A DNA stretch of 64,000 nucleotides from Paludibacteraceae bacterium. GTDB lineage: Bacteria > Bacteroidota > Bacteroidia > Bacteroidales > Paludibacteraceae. The position numbers and the translations under genes were made by a program. Shown here in pieces: positions 1 through 7,634 of the stretch (position 1 is its first letter; the number at the start of each line of letters is the position of its first letter). A model generated the notes under the pieces. The model was not told the DNA's origin and made no database searches. It was given only the letters and a program-made list of their open reading frames with translations. The DNA lies in contig JAFTOD010000004.1 in assembly GCA_017451525.1 (NCBI GenBank), forward strand, positions 1 to 64,000, read 5' to 3'.

Positions 1-110
1 ATAACGCGACCGTTATCATCACGGTACTTTTTTTGACGGTTGATGATACCTTTCTTTGTAAAAGCTCCGTGTACTTCACGGACTGGGTGTTCTAATTTTA
101 TCTCTGCCAT
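1..110 (-). CDS. Conserved hypothetical protein, N-terminal part only
   Basis: Reading leftwards from an ATG at 110-108, the frame stays open to the window edge, giving 36 residues that begin MAEIKLEHPVREVHGAF and continue basic and polar (KKYRDDNGR). The gene has a credible Bacteroidota promoter about 200 bp upstream and an unusual repeat-rich leader, so it is likely expressed. I do not recognise a characterised family. The start is chosen because it is the only ATG in a frame that reads to the edge and follows an A/T-rich leader. Confidence 0.6.
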   Translation of the reverse strand, partial: MAEIKLEHPVREVHGAFTKKGIINRQKKYRDDNGRV

Positions 111-145
111 ATTTAGTTGATGTTTTAATAATCTTGGCTGACTAA

Positions 146-189
146 CCTACTAATCACCTACTAATAACCTACTAATCACCTACTATTGA
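146..189. repeat. Four tandem 11-bp repeats in the 5' leader
   Basis: The unit CCTACTAATCA (variants end TAA or TTGA) starts at 146, 157, 168 and 179, an exact 11-bp period. It lies in the presumed untranslated leader of the gene at 1-110. The TTAGTAG core read on the transcript is complementary to the CTACTAA cores at 243-299. Confidence 0.8.
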
Positions 190-242
190 TAGTGTGCAAG
201 ATGCTAATTGAAGCTTTGAAATGGCGAAATGATGGGTGTAAA

Positions 243-299
243 TAGTAGTAATAGGTGGAAATAGTAGAAGTTAGTAGTAAATTCGTAGAAGTTAGTAGT
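243..299. repeat. TAGTAG-type repeats, complementary to the 146-189 array
   Basis: TAGTAG or near matches occur about every 10-11 bp, including an exact 14-mer repeat (GTAGAAGTTAGTAG) at 264-277 and 285-298. On the minus-strand transcript these read CTACTA and could pair with the TAGTAG copies made from 146-189. Confidence 0.65.
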
Positions 300-309
300 A
301 AATCGAGTG

Positions 310-341
310 CAAAGATACGGGAATTTTTTCAAAAAAACAAA
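310..341 (-). promoter_or_regulatory. Bacteroidota-type promoter of the gene at 1-110
   Basis: On the minus strand TATCTTTG (317-310) matches the TAnnTTTG -7 box. A TTTG tetramer lies 20 bp upstream (341-338). Transcription would start near 303 and leave a leader of about 190 nt. Confidence 0.6.
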
Positions 342-415
342 TGAAAAGAGCAAAAAGGTTTGAGATGGCGCGGTTTTTGTAGGGTGGTAGGTAGAAATAC
401 TAAATGATTATTACT

Positions 416-664
416 ATGATTCAAATGACTGTTACAAGTACGGAGATACTTGCTATGGAAAATGGTAAGTTGCTGGGTAAGATAGAGTTTGTGCTATCGG
501 ATAAAAAGATGACTATTTTGCACACTTATGCTTATGAGAGTGGGCGAGGGATAGGAACAATGCTTATGCAGACTGCTGTGGAGTGGGCAAAGGAACATGA
601 TTATACAATAATCCCTGTTTGCTCCTTCGCACAGAAATATCTGTCTAAAGACGTCAATGGATGA
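416..664 (+). CDS. Small GNAT-family N-acetyltransferase (YjdJ/Gcn5-like)
   Basis: This 82-residue protein belongs to the minimal one-domain GNAT acyltransferases. The acetyl-CoA loop is visible as SGRGIG (residues 42-47), and the C-terminal helix region contains the family-typical Cys69 and FAQKY. ATG 416 is chosen over ATG 404 because ungapped alignment with the second copy at 60223-60465 begins exactly there. The two proteins are about two thirds identical (50 of 76 aligned residues). Members of this family are proposed to acetylate small molecules or protein termini, but the substrate is unknown. It lies alone between two minus-strand genes. No clear TAnnTTTG promoter is seen on the plus strand. 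Confidence 0.8.
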   Translation: MIQMTVTSTEILAMENGKLLGKIEFVLSDKKMTILHTYAYESGRGIGTMLMQTAVEWAKEHDYTIIPVCSFAQKYLSKDVNG

Positions 665-686
665 TTTGTTTATTATGTAATTAAAA

Positions 687-709
687 GCAGCACTGGGTGA
701 GGGTGCTGC
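687..709 (+). terminator. Possible terminator hairpin after the GNAT gene
   Basis: A perfect 7-bp stem (GCAGCAC at 687-693, GTGCTGC at 703-709) with a 9-nt loop lies 23 bp after the stop codon. It is followed by G rather than T residues, so it is a weak intrinsic-terminator candidate. Confidence 0.3.
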
Positions 710-800
710 TGGGGGAGGAAGGAGATTGCAATGTAGAATAAAAGACGATAGTTATGCTCGCAGGGAAGTTCGAGAGGTCAAAACAAGCGCAAAAATCTGT

Positions 801-1850
801 CTATATAGTTATTTTTTGCAATAGTTCGGTTGTGGGCATTTCCATGCGGTTGAAGGCGAACCATTTCTTGCCGAGGTCTTTGATGCTGGCGCCGAGATGA
901 TAGACCGTCTCGTCGATGCAGAGGAAGCGGTCGTGTGAGCGGTCGAAGGTGATGACTTCTATCGGAGGATATTGTGCGTTGTGCTTTTGAAGGTCGAGTT
1001 GCAGTCGTGCGGATGGTTTCTTGGTATAAATGGTAGCAGCCACCTTGTCTGCTCGTTTGGATAGTATGGTTAGCACGCTATCGTCGATATAGTTGTCAAT
1101 GAGGATGATGCGTGTGGTAGCTTCGCGTATGCGGTCGTTGATGAAGGTGTAGGCATCGAAGATTTGACCATCGTAGAAGATACCTTGGTGGGGTTGCACA
1201 TTACCGCTATCCAAACGACGGAATACCTCTTCGAGTTTGTGGTCAGTTTCTGTTTGGTGCGCTACGATTGCTAATTGATTTTGTTCCATCACATCCAAGC
1301 GTTGGAATATTTGTGCATTGGAAGCAATGAACTGGCGCATTGCGGTAAAGGCGCGCATGATACGGATGTTTACTTGAATAGCTATTGGCGAACGCAGAAC
1401 ACTACTGAGCATAGCAATACCGTTTTCGGTGAAGGCATAAGGAAGATAGCGCACGCCACCATGACTTGATGTCACAATTTGTGATTTCAAGTTAACATCC
1501 TCATTCAAGGTCGCATTTTGCGACCTTAAAGAATGGTTCTTAGTGTTTAAGGTCACAATTTGTGATCTTGGAGAATTCTCTATTGCACTTGAGGTCGCAA
1601 TTTGCGACTTCAAGTTAATGAGTTCCACTTTAGTTAGTTGAAACAGAAAATCATCTGGGAAACGATCAATATTGCGTTTAACTTGCTCGTTCAAACGCTT
1701 AGTTTCAACACCATATAGAATAGCAAGGTCGCTATCTAACAGTACTTGTTGCCCCCGAATGATTCGAATGAGTGGTTCAATTTGCAGTAATTGATTGTTC
1801 GTTGTTTGTTCTGTAGTTAGAATCAATTCCTTTTGTGTTTGCTTTGCCAT
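801..1850 (-). CDS. ORF6N-domain protein with C-terminal PLD-like region
   Basis: The 349-residue protein has an ORF6N DNA-binding domain at about residues 20-155 (signatures LLDSDLAILYGV, RFPDDFLFQL and LPYAFTENGIAML), a family common in phage antirepressor-like regulators of Bacteroidota. A segment at about residues 78-130 interrupts the domain with four repeats of an L(K/R)SQ(I/N)(A/V)T motif. The C-terminal third resembles a phospholipase-D-like fold (HDRFLCID near 306, then LGASIKDLGKKW), the type found on some Bacteroides ORF6N proteins. Role: probably a DNA-binding regulator or stress/phage-response protein; no enzymatic activity is asserted. The start ATG follows a TACCTTTG promoter by about 22 nt. 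Its promoter carries the dyad operator shared with two other loci. Confidence 0.85.
   Translation of the reverse strand: MAKQTQKELILTTEQTTNNQLLQIEPLIRIIRGQQVLLDSDLAILYGVETKRLNEQVKRNIDRFPDDFLFQLTKVELINLKSQIATSSAIENSPRSQIVTLNTKNHSLRSQNATLNEDVNLKSQIVTSSHGGVRYLPYAFTENGIAMLSSVLRSPIAIQVNIRIMRAFTAMRQFIASNAQIFQRLDVMEQNQLAIVAHQTETDHKLEEVFRRLDSGNVQPHQGIFYDGQIFDAYTFINDRIREATTRIILIDNYIDDSVLTILSKRADKVAATIYTKKPSARLQLDLQKHNAQYPPIEVITFDRSHDRFLCIDETVYHLGASIKDLGKKWFAFNRMEMPTTELLQKITI
1471..1608. repeat. Palindromic minisatellite inside the ORF6N gene
   Basis: Four palindromic cores lie at 1471-1485, 1510-1524, 1552-1566 and 1594-1608. The best is GTCGCAATTTGCGAC; the others are GTCACAATTTGTGA-like or GTCGCATTTTGCGAC. 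Centres are 39, 42 and 42 bp apart, all multiples of three, so the array stays in frame and encodes the SQIVT-type amino-acid repeats. Confidence 0.85.
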
Positions 1851-1878
1851 AATTTTGCATTTATTTTGAATTACGCAG

Positions 1879-1914
1879 CAAAGGTACTACATCAAACTGC
1901 TAAAACTTGTCAGT
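1879..1914 (-). promoter_or_regulatory. Promoter and 19-bp dyad operator of the ORF6N gene (copy 1)
   Basis: On the minus strand the -7 box is TACCTTTG (1886-1879). A 9-bp gap separates it from ACTGACAAGTTTTAGCAGT (1914-1896), a dyad fitting ACTGNNAANNNTTNNCAGT. The operator covers the expected -33 region, so a bound protein would block RNA polymerase. Copies 2 and 3 are at 3185-3220 and 9253-9288. Confidence 0.8.
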
Positions 1915-1922
1915 ATGTATAT

Positions 1923-1958
1923 AAAAAATGCAGAAAATGTAATTTTTTCTGCATTTTT
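1923..1958 (-). terminator. AT-rich hairpin with U tract
   Basis: AAATGCAGAAAA and TTTTCTGCATTT form a stem of about 12-14 bp with a 5-7-nt loop. On the minus strand it is followed by a T-rich stretch, so it could stop transcripts arriving from the Bro-N gene before the ORF6N promoter. Confidence 0.5.
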
Positions 1959-2006
1959 ATATGATTTATGGGGGATAGATTCGGTTTTTACGATGATTTT
2001 ATTGGA

Positions 2007-2060
2007 CTTGCTCCTTTTTTTGTTGAGTTTGCTGCTTTTTCGTGAAAAAAAAGGAGCAAG
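2007..2060. repeat. Long inverted repeat, copy 1 (paired with 3301-3354)
   Basis: CTTGCTCCTTTTTTT (2007-2021) is complementary to AAAAAAAAGGAGCAAG (2045-2060), giving a 15-bp stem. The loop contains TTGAGTTTGCTGC. The same hairpin, including the loop, occurs at 3301-3354. Confidence 0.75.
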
Positions 2061-2308
2061 CTGTATGTGAGATGGATATTGGGTAGATTACTTATACTCC
2101 CCACTCGGTAATCACATCAAGATTGTAAAAGTTGGTTTCGGAAATTTAATTATTAGAGGCAGTTGTTGCAAAATTTGCAATTACTGCTTAGGGTTGTTCT
2201 TGAACCTGTCGGAATGTCCGACAAGTTGAAATTTAGTTTTTTGTACAAATGCAATTTTTGCATTTATACTTTCACGCAACTACTAGTTCTTTATGAAATT
2301 AATGGGAA
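2061..2308. other. Intergenic DNA downstream of the Bro-N gene
   Basis: No credible gene is visible. It holds two small hairpins: GTCGGA/TCCGAC at 2208-2222 and AAATGCAA/TTGCATTT at 2247-2265. The second is 44 bp after the Bro-N stop and could be that gene's terminator, as an A/T-rich run follows on the minus strand. Confidence 0.5.
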
Positions 2309-3157
2309 TCACTCTTCCCTTTCCCCATCTTCGATAGGCAGAATTGCATCCGAAGCGCGCATGGAGGAAATTACACTATGTCCTAAGCGTGATTCAATCT
2401 CTTTGCGTGTGTTGCCTGCAATATTGCCACCTTCTTTCGCCAACTTAGCACTTGCGCGAAAACCTTGAGGATTGTTTTGCTTGTGCAACTCAGCCGTAGT
2501 GATCTCTGCCAAGGTATTGAGTGTTAATTCGAGATTGGTCATATTATCACGTAAACTCTCCTTATGCAAGCCCTTGTGCTGTTTGTATTCGCCCACAGTC
2601 TTTCCGCTCCATGCTTGTGTAATAATATTAGTGAGCGAAGCATATTGTTGTCCTTCTTCTACTCCTGCGCGTTTCCATTCGTCTGTCAGCTCCTTACGTA
2701 CCTCTATTGAGCGGATGCGTTGGTTGATCCACTTCTCCGAATAGCCCAAGCGTGTATAATCGGCAATGGCTTGTTGGATGCTGAGTTCAGGGTCTTGCAT
2801 CTGGTCAATACGCTGACTTGCTACTATGGCCATCCATTGCTTGAACGGCTCTGCTTTGGGCGAAGGAACGGATTGGATGATACGAAACAGTTGCTCTTGG
2901 TCGGCAACATCGGACATACGCATTTTGCCATCTGCAGCTCGTAATTTGAACTGGTAACAAATTGTTACCGGTTGACCAGCTTCGGCTAAAATACGTCCTT
3001 TTAGGACTTTCCAATACTTACGTGCAGTTTGGTAGTCGTTTTCGGTAAGTACTTGAATCACATCTACGACTGAGAAATACCATTTCTCTTGTGTGTCATC
3101 CCAAATGGTGCGGACGTTTCGCTCTTCAAAAAGTTTTAATGATTGTTTCTGTGTCAT
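2309..3157 (-). CDS. Bro-N domain protein (phage antirepressor / DinD-like)
   Basis: The 282-residue protein starts with a Bro-N domain (about residues 8-115; LFEERNVRTIWDD, WYFSVVDVIQVLT, LFRIIQSVPSPKAEPFKQW), a DNA-binding module of baculovirus BRO and phage antirepressors. The C-terminal part (about 125-275) contains LGYSEKWINQRIRSIEVRKE and KEGGNIAGNTRKEIESRLG, which resembles E. coli DinD and its Bacteroides relatives. Such proteins are regulators or DNA-damage/phage-response factors. No phage structural genes are nearby. It stands alone under a promoter with the second copy of the dyad operator, and its upstream region is a diverged duplicate of the one before the ORF6N gene. Confidence 0.85.
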   Translation of the reverse strand: MTQKQSLKLFEERNVRTIWDDTQEKWYFSVVDVIQVLTENDYQTARKYWKVLKGRILAEAGQPVTICYQFKLRAADGKMRMSDVADQEQLFRIIQSVPSPKAEPFKQWMAIVASQRIDQMQDPELSIQQAIADYTRLGYSEKWINQRIRSIEVRKELTDEWKRAGVEEGQQYASLTNIITQAWSGKTVGEYKQHKGLHKESLRDNMTNLELTLNTLAEITTAELHKQNNPQGFRASAKLAKEGGNIAGNTRKEIESRLGHSVISSMRASDAILPIEDGEREE

Positions 3158-3184
3158 AATGCGTTAATTTTTCATTTCACGCTG

Positions 3185-3220
3185 CAAAGGTAGTATATTA
3201 AACTGCTAAATATTGTCAGT
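3185..3220 (-). promoter_or_regulatory. Promoter and dyad operator of the Bro-N gene (copy 2)
   Basis: TACCTTTG lies at 3192-3185 on the minus strand. After a 9-bp gap comes ACTGACAATATTTAGCAGT (3220-3202), keeping every symmetric position of the operator consensus while the centre differs. The ATG is 28 bp from the -7 box. Confidence 0.8.
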
Positions 3221-3300
3221 ATGGAGAGAAAAGTGCAAATTAATTGTATTTTCTGTGGCTTTATATGTGGTGGATGCGGTTTTTATGATTTCATCTTTGA

Positions 3301-3354
3301 CTTGCTCCTTTTTTTTGTTGAGTTTGCTGCTTTTTGTGAGAAAAAAGGAGCAAG
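3301..3354. repeat. Long inverted repeat, copy 2
   Basis: CTTGCTCCTTTTTT pairs with AAAAAAGGAGCAAG (14 bp) around a loop nearly identical to that of the copy at 2007-2060. Both copies lie about 110-120 bp upstream of a dyad-operator promoter, so the promoter and hairpin were duplicated together. Confidence 0.75.
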
Positions 3355-3362
3355 CTATATGT

Positions 3363-3490
3363 GAGTATATTAAGTATGTGTGAGTATGTGTGAGAATATG
3401 TGGGTGTGTATAAATGTATGGGTATGTATAAATATGTGCGGGTGTGAATAAATATGTATGAGTGTGTATAAATGTATGGGTATGTATGAT
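3363..3490. repeat. Degenerate ~10-bp tandem repeats (TATGTRTRAG type)
   Basis: About twelve imperfect decamers follow one another, with a clearer ~20-bp super-unit marked by GTATAAAT or GAATAAAT at 3408, 3426, 3446 and 3466. It has no unique spacers and is not a CRISPR array. Confidence 0.7.
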
Positions 3491-3650
3491 TTGTTTCTTT
3501 GTGTGGAGATGGAGGGATTATATCATATCAATCAGCAGTTGTCTGAGTTGTTGGCTTGTATCTTGCTGGATGATGAGGTGATGTTTCTTGTTATATTGGA
3601 GAGAAAAGTGCAAATAAATTGGTTTTTATGAGGTATTTTGTGTAATTATG

Positions 3651-4925
3651 TTAGTTTGCTGACGCTTGTGGTAATGGTTCACAATAATCTTTAGGGACAA
3701 CTTTATCACGTAGGGCTTGTTTGTCTTTAAAGTTACGCGATATGTTTTGTGCTATCTCAGTATAATTATCTGAGCTATCTTCCTTTTGATAATAAAATGG
3801 TTTAATTGAAATACAATTTTCGTGTTCAAATAGTGTATTGAGCAAAGTGCGGTCGGAGTTTCCACATGAGTGTCCCATAATATATATTTGAAATGGAGCA
3901 GACTCTATAAAATTAAGTAAGTTGCGATAATTGGTTGCTTCAAGATACTTGATAGATTTAATATTATTCAAATACTCATTATCATTGAGTTCCTCTAATT
4001 CTTTATAATGTTTATCCAACTCATCACCGTAACCAAAGATGATAGATTGTGGACTTTCTAGCTCTCCGTGAATATGATTAATAGAGAAGGTATGATTATA
4101 TTGGTTATCTTGAATATAGGTATCAGCAATATGCGTATAATTAAAATTTACGATCATTACTTGCTCTGGCAAAAACAACTCTGATACTAACTGAAAATCT
4201 TGGTCTATAACTTTTTCGTCTTTTTTGATTTTTTCTATGCTATCAGGGATATAGTATTTCAACAACTTATACTGCTTTTCATAGTCCGAAAGTTTATAGT
4301 ATAATAAGTCAGGATCCGCTTTTTTAAGTTGCTCTATCCAATCTCTTTTCTGCTGACTTGCACAAATTGCTATTTCATTCGGATTTATAGGACTATAAAG
4401 TTTCCGTATTATAGCATCGTTTAAATTCCCTTTTATTTCATTATTACCCTCAACATATTTTAAGTACTCAGTTAATTTCTCTGTAAGTACTGCCAATTGT
4501 GTATTAAGTTCGCTAGGTGAAACCTTTGAATTTTCTTTTAATGAGTCACACAGTAACCTATAATATATTCGCTCAATATCAACCCAATTCTGATGCTTTA
4601 CATCATGCATGATGGCTTCTAGAAGAGGAGTAAATGTCTTTATTATGACACCGTAACTCTTGAGATAATCATAGAACTTCATTCCTGCCATTGATTGAAA
4701 GCTATGCATATGAGAGTTAAGCAAAGAGTGCCATGTTTCTTTTCTATCTCTAGTTTCTTCTAAGTCAAGTGAGAGAGTGCACAATTCATCATGTGCATGG
4801 GGGCTGTGACATGAAATTAATTTATCTCTCCATTGCTCCCAATACCAATTGATAAAATCTGCATAGCTTGTTTTTAAGCCATGTGCGAGGTCAAAGCCAT
4901 TTCCTATAAGTACAATTCTATTCAT
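3651..4925 (-). CDS. AbiH-family abortive infection protein
   Basis: The 424-residue protein begins with the AbiH hallmark LIGNGFDLAHGLKTSY (residues 6-21). Near its end it carries YIMGHSCGNSDRTLL, where the GHS element is also family-typical. AbiH was described as a lactococcal phage-abortive-infection protein; its biochemical activity is not settled. The gene is the last of operon A and starts 22 bp after the DUF4268 gene ends, so it is probably co-transcribed with a restriction-modification system. No signal peptide or membrane segment is seen. The length is in the usual range for AbiH-like proteins. Confidence 0.85.
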   Translation of the reverse strand: MNRIVLIGNGFDLAHGLKTSYADFINWYWEQWRDKLISCHSPHAHDELCTLSLDLEETRDRKETWHSLLNSHMHSFQSMAGMKFYDYLKSYGVIIKTFTPLLEAIMHDVKHQNWVDIERIYYRLLCDSLKENSKVSPSELNTQLAVLTEKLTEYLKYVEGNNEIKGNLNDAIIRKLYSPINPNEIAICASQQKRDWIEQLKKADPDLLYYKLSDYEKQYKLLKYYIPDSIEKIKKDEKVIDQDFQLVSELFLPEQVMIVNFNYTHIADTYIQDNQYNHTFSINHIHGELESPQSIIFGYGDELDKHYKELEELNDNEYLNNIKSIKYLEATNYRNLLNFIESAPFQIYIMGHSCGNSDRTLLNTLFEHENCISIKPFYYQKEDSSDNYTEIAQNISRNFKDKQALRDKVVPKDYCEPLPQASAN

Positions 4926-4947
4926 GGTTAAAGTTTAGTTAAGGATC

Positions 4948-5868
4948 TTATTTTACCATCTTTGTTACCTTCTTAAATATTGGGGCCAGTTGAATATACC
5001 AATCAAATATTGTGTTCCAGTTGGTTTGATTGTTTGAATCAATGCTCTTCATTATGTATATGCGGCACGCTTTAGATGCTTCACGCCATACTATTTCACC
5101 GTCAAACATTTTTGCAATCTCCTCTGAATATGCACCTAATTCTGCATAATATTTCTTATCATCAGGGATATATATACCAATATCTACAGTTCCTTTTGTA
5201 GGTTGTACATTCAACGAAATATGACAATTACTTTTTCCTACAGCTAAATCAAACCACGAATCTTTGTGAGCACGACGGAGTTTGAATTCTTTTGTAAAAG
5301 TAGGATGAGCAGCAGCATAATTTCGAAATGCTTCCCAATAACTGATGCAGAATTTACCTCTTTCTGTAATTTCGGCAGATGTATTTCTTTCCTCTTTGAC
5401 CCAATCGTTAGGGCGTTCTACTATGTTGAATTTTGGTGCTGGGAGCGAATCTCCAATACGCCATAACTCTATCTCTAATAAGAAAAAGTTAATCTCGTTG
5501 TCTGTATGAGCATTCAACCATTCTATTGCTTGGCGATGCTCATCGCGCGCACGCTTGACAATCCAAATGATGTATTTAGCATCTTTACCACTAGCATAGG
5601 TGATGATTTTGCCGAGATGGTCGTGGTTAGTAAATTCTAGTTGGTTTTCAATTATAATTTTCTTGCCAGTACCTTGCTCCTCTGCATATACATCTACAGA
5701 ATAACCTCCCACAGAAGACTCTCGCTCAATCAGAGATATATCCAGCCCAACAGCATCGCCCAATAGTGCTAGATTTTCTTCTTCTGCTAACCAAGTAGAG
5801 AAATCATATTCCTCATGTTTCCATAACTCACGTAATTCAACACGCTCTAATTTTCCTATTGCAGCCAT
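4948..5868 (-). CDS. DUF4268-type protein with PD-(D/E)XK-like nuclease motif
   Basis: From ATG 5868 the product has 306 residues. The N-terminal domain shows D59 in YSVDVYAE followed by IIIENQLEFTNHDHLGK (E74, Q76), a variant nuclease core seen in DUF4268 and NucS-like proteins. The C-terminal half (about 150-300) matches the DUF4268 pattern, with WF.L and a terminal ARIY-like strand. A frame extension to 6006 would overlap the methyltransferase, so the internal ATG in a typical A-rich start context (AAATCATAAACAT) is preferred. It sits between the methyltransferase and AbiH in the same operon. A role as an accessory or modification-dependent nuclease is inference. Confidence 0.75.
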   Translation of the reverse strand: MAAIGKLERVELRELWKHEEYDFSTWLAEEENLALLGDAVGLDISLIERESSVGGYSVDVYAEEQGTGKKIIIENQLEFTNHDHLGKIITYASGKDAKYIIWIVKRARDEHRQAIEWLNAHTDNEINFFLLEIELWRIGDSLPAPKFNIVERPNDWVKEERNTSAEITERGKFCISYWEAFRNYAAAHPTFTKEFKLRRAHKDSWFDLAVGKSNCHISLNVQPTKGTVDIGIYIPDDKKYYAELGAYSEEIAKMFDGEIVWREASKACRIYIMKSIDSNNQTNWNTIFDWYIQLAPIFKKVTKMVK

Positions 5869-5960
5869 ATGTTTATGATTTAAGTTAATACAATATTTAT
5901 TTTTATTAATTGATACTCTTTGCCTCACGCTATCACTTGAAAATGTGTTGAAAACGGAAA

Positions 5961-7634
5961 TTAGTTTTCTAGTTCCTTTAATGTTGTATCTTTGAATGTT
6001 TGCCAAATGTCTAGATGCACTTTTTTATAGTCATCAAAAAGTGGTTTAACAAACTCTATTTCGAAAACTAATCTAAAATCGTTTGGGTCGTTGTCTGGTT
6101 GCCCCTCTTTACGAGTACCCACACGAGCAATCTTGATGAAATACAAATCTTTTATACCCTTGCCCTTGATGTATGGCATAAAGTAGTAAAGTTTGTTAAG
6201 AGCAACAGTAGAAGGGAACTTTTTGCCCGTGTAATAAATCTTTGCAGACTGATCAAGATATTGCTCCATATTGTCTGCTTTAACTAGTGAAACGAGCAAG
6301 TTTTTATCTAATTTCAGTTCTGCATTTTTTGGCAATTGCTCAGCAACAGTATTGTTTACAATTTCATCGGGATACTGCTCTTTTAACTGCAAGAAATCTA
6401 CAGTTCCAGCTATACCAGGACCATCGGATGGTTTTGCATATTTCTTGATAGTTGCTTTATCGCCAAATAGATATTTAGCAAACAATTTGACAACCTCCAC
6501 ATTTACAGCATTGCCAAATTGTTTATATGCTTGAGCATCCAAGACATCAGGTTGGAATGTATCAGGAAAACTTTGGAGTCTTGCACATTCACGCAAAGTT
6601 AGTTCGCGTTTACGACAACCAACAATAGATGTTTGCGTAATAGCTACTAAAGCAGGGAAATATGTGCCAGTTTTGACACGAATACCAGAGGGACGGAATT
6701 GCAAAATATGATCCCAAATATTTGGGTTCTTATATTGTCCTGCTTGCCATTCCAATTTTGCCTTTGCTCCAAAGAAAAGTGGATTTTGTTTTGCTCTATT
6801 CAGCCATTCATCTATAAACTCTCGATTGTCTAAATACAATTGGTTGTTTTTATTGATAAAATTAACCTTCCAAGCAGGATAGCCAGTAGTATCTTCATTT
6901 AATGATGGTTCTTGCAAATACTCTGACCAAATAGGAAAACCTGGTAGTTTCTTGCATTTGATATTTTGGATAAACTCATTCCACAAGTCCACCAACTGAA
7001 TTTTATCTTCGCTCAAACGATATTTTTGCAAGTCATTTATTTCAGTATCATCCTGCAAAATATTTTCTACACTACATTTCGGCAATTTGCCTTTTGCATT
7101 GAACTGAAAGACTGGCAATGTACCAATATCTTTACGCACGCACATGATGAACACACGCTCACGATGTTGTGGTATGCCAAGATAATGAGGACTAAAAATC
7201 ACTGGTTCTTCCAATACATTATAGCCGATATTGGTCAAATGTTCGTGAATGGTTCGCCAAGTATCTCCGCTGTTATGCGAAGCCAAATTGCGTACATTTT
7301 CGAGCAAAGCATATTTGGGCTGACAATATGCCATAATGCGCTCTACATCAAAAAACAGAGTACCCTTTGTTTCATCTGTAAAGCCCAATCTTTTGCCTGC
7401 TTTTGAGAAGGCTTGACATGGAAATCCTCCGCACAATACATCAAATGCTGGCAATTTGGAAGGGTCTATTTTAGTAACATCCACATCTGGTTTAAGACCA
7501 TAATTTGCTTCATATGTTTTTCTGCAATCTGCATCAATATCACACGCAAATACACACTCTCCTCCAAGCGATTCCATTGCTTGATGAAAACCGCCTATTC
7601 CGCAAAATAAATCTATGAACTTAAATTTTTTCAT
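5961..7634 (-). CDS. DNA (cytosine-5) methyltransferase with C-terminal extension
   Basis: This 557-residue C5-methyltransferase shows motif I (FIDLFCGIGG, 6-15), the catalytic PCQ loop (GGFPCQAFS, Cys73), ENV (112-114) and QHRERV (156-161). It also has the C-terminal RECARLQSFPD and FGNAV motifs. The target-recognition region lies at about 170-340. A further ~170 residues (about 385-557) follow the catalytic domain and are not part of a minimal enzyme; they contain YYFMPYIKGKGIKDLYF. It protects host DNA from the partner nuclease encoded just upstream. Its ATG overlaps that gene's TGA (ATGA, 7634-7631), which implies translational coupling. Confidence 0.93.
   Translation of the reverse strand: MKKFKFIDLFCGIGGFHQAMESLGGECVFACDIDADCRKTYEANYGLKPDVDVTKIDPSKLPAFDVLCGGFPCQAFSKAGKRLGFTDETKGTLFFDVERIMAYCQPKYALLENVRNLASHNSGDTWRTIHEHLTNIGYNVLEEPVIFSPHYLGIPQHRERVFIMCVRKDIGTLPVFQFNAKGKLPKCSVENILQDDTEINDLQKYRLSEDKIQLVDLWNEFIQNIKCKKLPGFPIWSEYLQEPSLNEDTTGYPAWKVNFINKNNQLYLDNREFIDEWLNRAKQNPLFFGAKAKLEWQAGQYKNPNIWDHILQFRPSGIRVKTGTYFPALVAITQTSIVGCRKRELTLRECARLQSFPDTFQPDVLDAQAYKQFGNAVNVEVVKLFAKYLFGDKATIKKYAKPSDGPGIAGTVDFLQLKEQYPDEIVNNTVAEQLPKNAELKLDKNLLVSLVKADNMEQYLDQSAKIYYTGKKFPSTVALNKLYYFMPYIKGKGIKDLYFIKIARVGTRKEGQPDNDPNDFRLVFEIEFVKPLFDDYKKVHLDIWQTFKDTTLKELEN

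Larger units (their letters stand above)
3223..3621. repeat. Segment bounded by 24-bp direct repeats
   Basis: GGAGAGAAAAGTGCAAATTAAT and two further bases (3223-3246) recur at 3598-3621 with one mismatch in 24. Between them lie the long inverted repeat (3301-3354) and the ~10-bp tandem array. The right copy is 29 bp beyond the end of the AbiH gene. No gene is visible inside. Confidence 0.7.

Noticed and set aside
801-3157. Prophage
   Set aside because: ORF6N and Bro-N domains are phage-related, but no integrase, terminase, capsid, tail or lysis gene is present in the window.
3363-3490. Possible CRISPR array
   Set aside because: Repeat units are only about 10-20 bp, degenerate and contiguous; there are no unique spacers and no cas genes nearby.
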